From Actinomycetes bacterium (GTDB lineage Bacteria; Actinomycetota; Actinomycetes; Propionibacteriales; Propionibacteriaceae), in contig JAJZQV010000018.1 in NCBI GenBank assembly GCA_021803025.1, positions 1 to 37,678 of the forward strand: a stretch of DNA of 37,678 nt, in the 5' to 3' direction. The translations under genes were made by a program, and so were the position numbers. Shown piece by piece: positions 27,423 to 37,678 of this stretch. Below the pieces are notes generated by a model. It saw only the letters and a list, made by a program, of their open reading frames with translations, ran no database searches and had not been told where the DNA came from. Within the stretch, counting starts at the first letter, position 1; each line of letters starts with the position of its first letter.

Positions 27423-27601
27423 CTTAAAGTCAATGCCAAATAAATGCACATTTTTGTGCCCCGATGGTCATGACTTCCTCGGAAGAAACAGACCTCGGTT
27501 CCTTTGATGAATTGATGAAAGACCCAGCAATGGGTTCTACGTCAGGTAGTCAAACCTCAATGAGACGGAAAACGGAGCCTCGGTTCCGGTCCCGATAAAT
27601 T

Positions 27602-32575
<4,974 letters not shown>

Positions 32576-32622
32576 AGGTTCCCGAGATACGGTCGGGAAA
32601 CGCGACTACACATCTCAATAGA

Positions 32623-32741
32623 GTTACGGTGATCATGGCGAAGGGGAAACGCCCGGCTACATTCCGAACCCGGAAGCTAAGCCCTTCAGCGCCGATGGTA
32701 CTGCACGGGGGACTGTGTGGGAGAGTAGGACGTCGCCGGAC
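32623..32741 (+). rRNA. rrf: 5S ribosomal RNA
   Basis: About 119 bases starting GTTACGGTGATCATGGCG, with CATTCCGAACCCGGAAGC and GATGGTACTGC loops and the end GGAGAGTAGGACGTCGCCGG. It closes the rRNA operon, 75 bases behind the 23S gene and directly before the terminator. Confidence 0.95.
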
Positions 32742-32745
32742 ATAT

Positions 32746-32795
32746 AAACACCCCTTGGGTGTGCAGCAATGCACTCCCAAGGGGTGTTTGTTGTT
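32746..32795 (+). terminator. Intrinsic terminator of the rRNA operon
   Basis: AAACACCCCTTGGG (32746-32759) pairs perfectly with CCCAAGGGGTGTTT (32776-32789). The loop folds further into GTGCA/TGCAC closed by a GCAA tetraloop. GTTGTTGT follows. It is the only canonical intrinsic terminator clearly visible in the window. Confidence 0.93.
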
Positions 32796-32825
32796 GTCAG
32801 AGAAGGTCTACGGCAGGATGACGAC

Positions 32826-34742
32826 GTGAACAGTGCGAGCGGACGAGGCGACGACTCTCGAGAGGGCCGTAAGGAAGGCTCCAGGGATGGCTCGGGACGC
32901 CGCGGTTCGGCGCCCAGAACCGGCTCGGGCGCAGGGTCCGGCCGTTCTGTCGAAGGACGTGGAACCGGCTCGGCTTCGGGTCGTGGAACCGGCTCGGCCT
33001 CGGGACGGGCCGGGAGTGAGCGGAGCTCCAGGAGCTACGGTCAGAACGGTGTCGGCTCCGGAGGGGAGCGGAGGGCGACCGGCGGCTCGCGCGCTGACGA
33101 CCGCGAGCGCTCTCGCGGCGACGCCCGGGGGTCAGGCGAGAGGACTGAGAGGTACCGAGACTCCCGCTCGTACAGGCCGTCGGGCACGAGCGATGCTCGG
33201 GGCTCGGGCGAGAGGACCGAGAGGTACCGAGAGTCCGGCTCGTACACGCCGTCGGGCACGGGCGCAGAGCGTCGGTCCTCTGACAGACCGCCGGCCGCCG
33301 GTCGAGGTTCCTCGGCACGGGCCTACGGGACCAGGAGCTCCGACGACAGTCGTGCTGCGGGCCGGGGAGATGCGAGGGGTCGTTCGAGCGCTCCTTACGG
33401 GAACTCTGGGCGTCCTCGTGAGGACAAGCCTTACCGAGACTCCCGTGACGACCGTGCGTCCCGTGCGGAGGGGCGTCCCGGCCCGGATGAGCGCCGGCCG
33501 GCGGGCGCGAACGGCGGCGGAGACCGGCCGTACGGCTCTCGGCCGTCCTCCGGGACCGGACGTTCCGACTACGGGAGGCCACCACGGCAGGCCGAGGGCC
33601 GCGCGACCGGCTCCCGGTACGACAGCAGCGGCGGCCGTGACGCTTCCCGGCAGTCTTCGCCACGGCCCAGTGGGACGGGCTACCGTCCGCGGACCGACGG
33701 GCCGGATCGAGGCCCCCGTCGTCAGGGCGCGGGAGGTTCAGGCTCCGAGCGCCGCCCGTCTGACCGTGGCACGTCCAGCGGGGCGCGGCGTGACGAGCGG
33801 CCGCCCCGCGCGCAGAGACTCGTCCGTACAAGCGAGCAGTCAGGTCCTCCCATGCCTCGGCAGGACCGTCCTCCTCGTGAGACGCCGCCTCCCGGAGTTG
33901 GACCCCGCGCCAACGAGCCGGAGGCGCCGGAGATCGACCCCCGTGATGTCCCTCGCAACGTCCGGGCAGAGCTGAAGAGCCTGCCCAAGGAGCTGGCGGC
34001 AGTGGTCGGCGCGCACCTCGTCGCCGCGGGCGAGCTCATCGAGACTGATCCGGAGGCGGCCTATGCACACGCCGAAGCAGCCAAGCGACGTGCGGCCCGG
34101 CTCTCCATCGCTCGCGAGGCGCTGGCGGAGACCGCCTATGCGGCCGGCCACTTCGACGTGGCGCTGACGGAGTTCCGGGCGCTCCGCCGGATGACGGGCT
34201 CGCCGGACTACCTCGCCGTCCTTGCCGACTGCGAGCGCGCGCTGGGCCGGCCCGACGCGGCCCTACGGCTGGTTCGCGAAGGCGAGCAGACTGTCAAGGA
34301 CCCGTCGCTCCTTGTCGAGCTGCGGATCGTCCAGGCAGGCGCGCGGGCCGACGCGGGCCAGCGTGCCGAGGCGTTGCGCCTGCTCTCGGCCGAGATCGAG
34401 TCTCCGCGCGGAGTGGTCCCCAAGCCGGCTCAGGCCCGGCTGCGCTACGCATACGCAGCGCTGCTGCTCGAACAGGGCGACCAGGCCGCGGCGGAGGAGT
34501 GGTTCAGTGCTGCGGCGCGGATCGACCCCGAAGGCACGGATGCGCTCGACCGTCTCGACGAGCTGAACGGCGTCGTCCTCATCACGGACTTCGAGGACGA
34601 GGATGAGGTCGACGAGGAAGAGGCCGACGAGCCGACGACGGAGCCGGACCCGCTCGACCTGCCCTCCGAGGAGGACGACATCGCCGCCGTGCTGCGTGAG
34701 ATCGACCAGGACCAGGACCCGACGGAAGGGTCCGCCTCGTGA
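32826..34742 (+). CDS. RG-rich disordered protein with TPR-like C-terminal domain
   Basis: A protein of 638 residues. About 1-365 is low-complexity, rich in Gly, Arg, Ser, Pro and Asp, with many RG/RGS/SGR steps and no predicted fold. A 24-codon unit is duplicated in tandem (33120-33191 and 33192-33263; GERTERYR in each), and GRGTGSAS occurs twice. About 372-585 is all-helical with Ala-rich helix pairs of TPR type (ETDPEAAYAHAEAAKRRAARL, RALRRMTGSPDYLAVLADCERALGRPDAALRLV). The last ~45 residues are very acidic (DFEDEDEVDEEEADEP). The TPR part and the following HAD gene match the Rv1691-Rv1692 pair of mycobacteria. GTG 32826 is the proposed start, 31 bases behind the terminator. Function unknown; RNA or ribosome binding is a guess from composition. 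Confidence 0.82.
   Translation: MNSASGRGDDSREGRKEGSRDGSGRRGSAPRTGSGAGSGRSVEGRGTGSASGRGTGSASGRAGSERSSRSYGQNGVGSGGERRATGGSRADDRERSRGDARGSGERTERYRDSRSYRPSGTSDARGSGERTERYRESGSYTPSGTGAERRSSDRPPAAGRGSSARAYGTRSSDDSRAAGRGDARGRSSAPYGNSGRPREDKPYRDSRDDRASRAEGRPGPDERRPAGANGGGDRPYGSRPSSGTGRSDYGRPPRQAEGRATGSRYDSSGGRDASRQSSPRPSGTGYRPRTDGPDRGPRRQGAGGSGSERRPSDRGTSSGARRDERPPRAQRLVRTSEQSGPPMPRQDRPPRETPPPGVGPRANEPEAPEIDPRDVPRNVRAELKSLPKELAAVVGAHLVAAGELIETDPEAAYAHAEAAKRRAARLSIAREALAETAYAAGHFDVALTEFRALRRMTGSPDYLAVLADCERALGRPDAALRLVREGEQTVKDPSLLVELRIVQAGARADAGQRAEALRLLSAEIESPRGVVPKPAQARLRYAYAALLLEQGDQAAAEEWFSAAARIDPEGTDALDRLDELNGVVLITDFEDEDEVDEEEADEPTTEPDPLDLPSEEDDIAAVLREIDQDQDPTEGSAS
33120..33263 (+). repeat. 72-bp in-frame tandem repeat
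   Basis: Two 24-codon units inside the disordered region encode DARGSGERTERYR-D/E-S, then SY-R/T-PSGT. The bases differ mainly at third codon positions, so the protein repeat has been kept while DNA drifted. Confidence 0.8.
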
Positions 34743-35656
34743 GTGCTGTCATTGACGCCTACGACGCCGCCGTGTTCGACCTCGACGGCGTGATCTACCT
34801 CGGCGACGAGGTTGTGCCGGGGGTCGCCGAGGCGATAGGGGCCTTGCGCGACCGGGGTGTCCGCCTGGGGTTCGTCACGAACAACGCCGCACGGTCGCCT
34901 CAGGATGTCGCGGACCACCTCCAGCGCCTCGGGGTCGGCGCGACGGCTGACGACATCGTCACGAGCGCGCAGGCTGTCGCACGGCTCATGGCCGCACGGT
35001 TCCCGGCAGGCTCGCCCGTGCTCGTCGCCGGGACGGAGGCGTTGGTCGACGAGATCCGCGCTGTCGGGCTCGTACCTGTCACCTCCTCCGCCGACGGTCC
35101 CGTGGCGGTCGTCGTGGGGTACGCGCCCCAGCTCACGTGGGGCAGGATCAACGACGCCTGCTTCGCCGTCCAGGCGGGCGCGGCGTGGTACGGGTGCAAC
35201 CCCGACCGCACGCGGCCACAGGTCGAGGGCCAGGCGATCGGGCTCGGCACCATGCTCGACGCGATGCGCGAGACCATGCCTGGCCGTGAGCCGGTCCTGG
35301 CAGGCAAGCCGCTTCGTCCGCTGCTCGACGAGACCCTGCGGCGCCTCGGCGCGAGACACCCGATCTTCGTGGGGGACCGCCTCGACACGGACATCGAGGG
35401 CGCTCACGTGGTCGGCATCGACTCCCTGTTCGTCCTGTCCGGATCCCACGGGCCCGAAGAGCTCCTCGCCGCCCCGCCGGAGCACCGCCCCACGTACGTG
35501 GCCGCCGACATCTCCGGGCTGCTCCAGGAGCCAGCCGGCACGGGCGACGGTCCCGTCGACGACCTGTGGCGATCCGCGCTCGCAGCGTGGCGCGGCGAGG
35601 GGCGAAGGGGTCCGGATGGCCAGTCCCGGACGGTGGAGGCCGACCCGGCGCCCTAA
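34739..35656 (+). CDS. HAD-IIA family hydrolase (NagD-like phosphatase)
   Basis: A protein of 305 residues. The HAD nucleophile motif DLDGVIYLG has Asp14 and Asp16; motif II is in FVTNNAARS; the lysine of motif III is in LAGKPLRPLL; motif IV is FVGDRLDTDI. A C2-type cap lies between motifs II and III (about 75-185; VVGYAPQLTW, YGCNPDRTRP). This is the phosphoglycolate/nitrophenyl phosphatase-like group; the substrate is not known. A C-terminal tail (from about 265) is variable. GTG 34739 overlaps the TPR gene stop (GTGA). Confidence 0.92.
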   Translation: MSAVIDAYDAAVFDLDGVIYLGDEVVPGVAEAIGALRDRGVRLGFVTNNAARSPQDVADHLQRLGVGATADDIVTSAQAVARLMAARFPAGSPVLVAGTEALVDEIRAVGLVPVTSSADGPVAVVVGYAPQLTWGRINDACFAVQAGAAWYGCNPDRTRPQVEGQAIGLGTMLDAMRETMPGREPVLAGKPLRPLLDETLRRLGARHPIFVGDRLDTDIEGAHVVGIDSLFVLSGSHGPEELLAAPPEHRPTYVAADISGLLQEPAGTGDGPVDDLWRSALAAWRGEGRRGPDGQSRTVEADPAP

Positions 35657-35658
35657 CG

Positions 35659-35690
35659 TAGGCTTCTGCCGTCCGTCCGCCGACCAGGAG
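35659..35690 (+). promoter_or_regulatory. bioY promoter -10 and ribosome binding site
   Basis: TAGGCT (35659-35664) just behind the HAD stop gives a leader of about 25 bases with AGGAG (35686-35690) ahead of ATG 35696. Confidence 0.5.
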
Positions 35691-35695
35691 ACCAC

Positions 35696-36286
35696 ATGAG
35701 GACTCGCACCATCACCACTGACCTGGCCCTCGTCGCGGTGTTCGCCGCGCTCGTCGCGGCCTGCACACTCGTACCGGCGATCCCCGTCGGCGTCGGCGTC
35801 CCGATCACACTGCAGACGCTCGGCGTGATGCTCGCCGGTCTCGTCCTCGGTCCGCTCCGCGGCTTTCTCACCGTGCTCCTCTACGTCGTCGTGGGGCTGG
35901 CCGGCCTGCCGGTCTTCGCGCAGGGTGGCGCCGGCCTGGGCACGCTCGTGAAGCCCTCGGCCGGCTACCTCCTGGCCTTCCCGCTCGGGGCTCTCGTCAC
36001 CGGCGCGGTGGCGTACTGGACCCGGAACGTACGGGTGTGGCGGCCGCTCACGCTGGCGTTGAGCGCGATCGCGGGCGGCATCCTCGTCGTCCACCCGTTC
36101 GGCGTCCTGGGCCTCATGGTGAACGCGAAGCTCTCGCTCGCCAAGGCGGTGGCTGTCGACCTCATCTACCTGCCGGGAGACCTCGCCAAGGTCGCCATCG
36201 CGGCGGCCGTCGCCGCCGTGGTCCACAAGGCGTTTCCTGTGCTCCTCGCGACCCGTCCGCGCCGCGAGCCGCTCGTCTCCCAGTGA
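35696..36286 (+). CDS. bioY: Biotin ECF transporter S component
   Basis: A protein of 196 residues with about six hydrophobic segments, the membrane subunit that binds biotin. ALVAACTLVPAIPVGVGVPITLQTLGVMLAG is the BioY N-terminal signature; LGPLRGFLTVLLYVVVGLAGLPVFAQGG, PSAGYLLAFPLGA and YLPGDLAKV follow in order. With the next two genes it makes a complete energy-coupling-factor uptake system (bioYMN arrangement). ATG 35696 has AGGAG at good spacing. Confidence 0.94.
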   Translation: MRTRTITTDLALVAVFAALVAACTLVPAIPVGVGVPITLQTLGVMLAGLVLGPLRGFLTVLLYVVVGLAGLPVFAQGGAGLGTLVKPSAGYLLAFPLGALVTGAVAYWTRNVRVWRPLTLALSAIAGGILVVHPFGVLGLMVNAKLSLAKAVAVDLIYLPGDLAKVAIAAAVAAVVHKAFPVLLATRPRREPLVSQ

Positions 36287-36978
36287 TCGAGCTGCGCGAG
36301 GTCGGGGTCACGGTCCCCGGCGCGGCACCCGGCCTCCCACCGCGCGCGCTCCTCACCGACGTCACTCTCACCCTCCCCGAGCGACGGATCGCCGTCATCG
36401 GGGCGAACGGCTCCGGCAAGTCCACCCTCCTCCGGCTGCTGAACGGCCTCGTGCTGCCCAGCCGGGGGCAGGTCCGGGTCGACGGGCTGGACACGGTGAC
36501 CGAGGGCAGCGCCGTACGGCGAGCCGTCGGCTTCGTGTTCACGGACCCGCTCGCGCAGCTCGTCATGCCCACGCCGATCGAGGACGTCGAGCTCAGCCTC
36601 CGCCGTACCCTCCGCCGTGACGTCCGGCGGGCCCGGGCTTCCGAGCTGCTCGCCGCGTACGGGCTGGCCCCGCTGCAGCACTCGAGCGTGTACGACCTGT
36701 CGGGCGGCGAGAGACAGCTCGTCGCGCTGGTGAGCGTGCTGGCCGTCGAGCCGAGGATCATCGTCGCCGACGAGCCGACCACCCTGCTGGACCTGCGGAA
36801 CCGGAACCGGATCCGAGACGAGCTGTCGCGCCTGGACCAGCAGCTGGTCGTCGCCACCCACGACCTAGAGCTGGCTCAGGACGCGGACCGTGTGCTCGTC
36901 GTGGAAGGCGGCCGTGTCGTGGCGGACGCCGCTCCCGACGAGGCGATCGCCGCGTACGTCGAGCTGGTCAGCCGATGA
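36283..36978 (+). CDS. bioM: ECF transporter ATP-binding protein (BioM-like)
   Basis: A protein of 231 residues, an ABC ATPase. Walker A GANGSGKST is at 40-48, the Q-loop region is FTDPLAQLVMPT, the signature is LSGGERQLVALV, Walker B is IIVADEP, and the switch histidine is in VATHDLE. It is of the CbiO/EcfA type and would drive biotin uptake through BioY and the T subunit. GTG 36283 overlaps the bioY stop (GTGA). The gene symbol rests on the location beside bioY. Confidence 0.92.
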   Translation: MIELREVGVTVPGAAPGLPPRALLTDVTLTLPERRIAVIGANGSGKSTLLRLLNGLVLPSRGQVRVDGLDTVTEGSAVRRAVGFVFTDPLAQLVMPTPIEDVELSLRRTLRRDVRRARASELLAAYGLAPLQHSSVYDLSGGERQLVALVSVLAVEPRIIVADEPTTLLDLRNRNRIRDELSRLDQQLVVATHDLELAQDADRVLVVEGGRVVADAAPDEAIAAYVELVSR

Positions 36979-37631
36979 ACGCCTCTGCTGAGCTGTTCGG
37001 CACGTACCAGCCTTCGGGCAGCCCCCTCGAGCGGTTGGCGGTCGGCTGGAAGTACGTGCTGCTGCTGCTCCTGACCGTTCCCGCCATCGTGGTCGCGACA
37101 TGGTGGTTCTCGCTCGCCTCGATCGCCGTCACGCTCGCGGTCCTCGTCGGCGGGCGGGTGGGTGCGCGCCGTGCAACGGCAACGGGCCTGGGGATGGCAG
37201 TCGTCGGGGTGCTCATCATCGTCGTGCAGGCACTGGCGGGCCAGGTGATGACCGGCGTCGTCGTCGTCGAGAACCTCGTGCTGGCCCTGTACGCGACGCG
37301 AGTGCTCACGCTCACCACCCCCGTGCCGGAGCTCGTCGACGGCATCGCCGCCGCATGCAGGCCGCTGAGGGTGCTTCGGGTCGACCCGGACCGTATCGCC
37401 CTGGCCGTCGCCGTCATGGTCCGCAGCCTTCCCCACCTCCTCGGCGCGTTCGACGAGGTGCGCGACGCCACCACCGCACGAGGCATCCGGCGCAACCCCA
37501 CCGCGTACGTCGCTCCGGTCGTGGTTCGCGCCGTCGCGTACGCGCACGCCACCGGCGACGCGCTCGCGGCGCGGGGGCTGGGGGAGGACGACCGGAGGAT
37601 GTCGGTCGCGGACACTACGATGACGCCGTGA
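36975..37631 (+). CDS. bioN: ECF transporter T component (BioN-like)
   Basis: A protein of 218 residues with several hydrophobic helices in the first half (about 25-60 and 72-112). Its cytoplasmic coupling helices carry the two Ala-Arg-Gly motifs of EcfT proteins, ARG at 168-170 and ARG at 199-201, which dock onto the ATPase. It completes the biotin transporter. ATG 36975 overlaps the stop of the ATPase gene (ATGA). Confidence 0.92.
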   Translation: MNASAELFGTYQPSGSPLERLAVGWKYVLLLLLTVPAIVVATWWFSLASIAVTLAVLVGGRVGARRATATGLGMAVVGVLIIVVQALAGQVMTGVVVVENLVLALYATRVLTLTTPVPELVDGIAAACRPLRVLRVDPDRIALAVAVMVRSLPHLLGAFDEVRDATTARGIRRNPTAYVAPVVVRAVAYAHATGDALAARGLGEDDRRMSVADTTMTP

Positions 37632-37678
37632 GCGACCAACCGCCCGTCACGGGCCGGGACGACATCGACGCCGCCTGT
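37628..37678 (+). CDS. Start of an unidentified gene (3' truncated)
   Basis: GTG 37628 overlaps the bioN stop (GTGA) and opens 17 codons, VSDQPPVTGRDDIDAAC, before the window ends. The VTxxDIDAA pattern would suit the start of a PLP-dependent threonine/serine dehydratase, but the fragment is too short to decide. Confidence 0.5.
   Translation, partial: MSDQPPVTGRDDIDAAC

Larger units (their letters stand above)
27057..27601 (+). other. rRNA operon upstream and leader region
   Basis: The 545 bases before the 16S gene carry no gene. They hold two sigma-70-type promoters, an antitermination-like box at 27403-27422 and one arm of a possible 16S processing stem (27577-27592, which pairs 13 of 16 with 29162-29177). 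The stretch becomes A/T-richer from about 27340, as usual in rRNA leaders. Confidence 0.75.

Noticed and set aside
32826-33930. Frameshifted or non-coding low-complexity DNA before a short TPR gene
   Set aside because: The frame stays open for over 1.1 kb into the TPR domain and the 72-bp repeat has mainly synonymous differences, so it is translated in this frame.
34445-36226. 593-codon minus-strand frame over HAD and bioY
   Set aside because: Antisense to two clear genes, with no domain pattern; a G+C-rich shadow frame.

Overview
The window is a G+C-rich actinobacterial chromosome segment. Mycothiol ligase (mshC), DUF3145 and DUF3090 proteins, an infC-rpmI-rplT-trmH-pheST block, argCJBDRH, and a tRNA-free 16S-23S-5S operon all point to Actinomycetota. 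Parts of the 16S gene, for example the stretches around 28356-28460 and 28500-28570, read like Propionibacteriales and most like Propionibacteriaceae. That placement is from memory, not from a search.

Layout. 1-3574 (+): the end of a MoxR-type operon (DUF58 protein, two tandem von Willebrand factor A membrane proteins) that runs into a YggS/PLP-homeostasis gene. 3575-3956: a non-coding gap with four copies of a ~23-bp repeat in mirrored orientation. 3957-6288 (-): an S9 serine peptidase and a small membrane protein. 6429-8761 (+): DUF3145, DUF3090 and mshC, with a 45-bp duplication of the DUF3145 gene end. 8762-8920: a nested inverted repeat ahead of argG. 8921-12392: argG-hisE-hisG-PH-domain-SseB, mostly overlapping. 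12393-14774: infC with a structured leader, rpmI, rplT, rRNA methyltransferase. 14886-18490: pheS-pheT. 18579-24651: argC-J-B-D-R-H, headed by two ARG-box palindromes. 24692-25693 (-): a DUF808 membrane protein. 25794-27056: tyrS. 27057-32795: an rRNA operon with two promoters, antitermination-like boxes, processing stems and a strong terminator. 32826-35656: a long disordered RG-rich/TPR protein and a HAD phosphatase. 35696-37631: a biotin ECF transporter (bioY, ATPase, EcfT). The window ends 17 codons into another gene.

How the parts work together. The arg cluster, with argG about 8 kb away, covers most of arginine synthesis; argF is not in the window. ArgR would act on the operator at argC, while the ArgB protein lacks the N-terminal helix of arginine-inhibited homologues. 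Genes are packed with fifteen 4-base start/stop overlaps, and several first genes look leaderless (-10 hexamer 6-8 bases before the start codon).

No insertion sequence, phage, CRISPR array or defence system is visible. The less ordinary signals are the repeat cluster at 3648-3821, the nested palindrome at 8786-8853, the infC leader with a probable AUC start, the altered ArgB, and the RG-rich/acidic-tailed TPR protein directly behind the rRNA operon.
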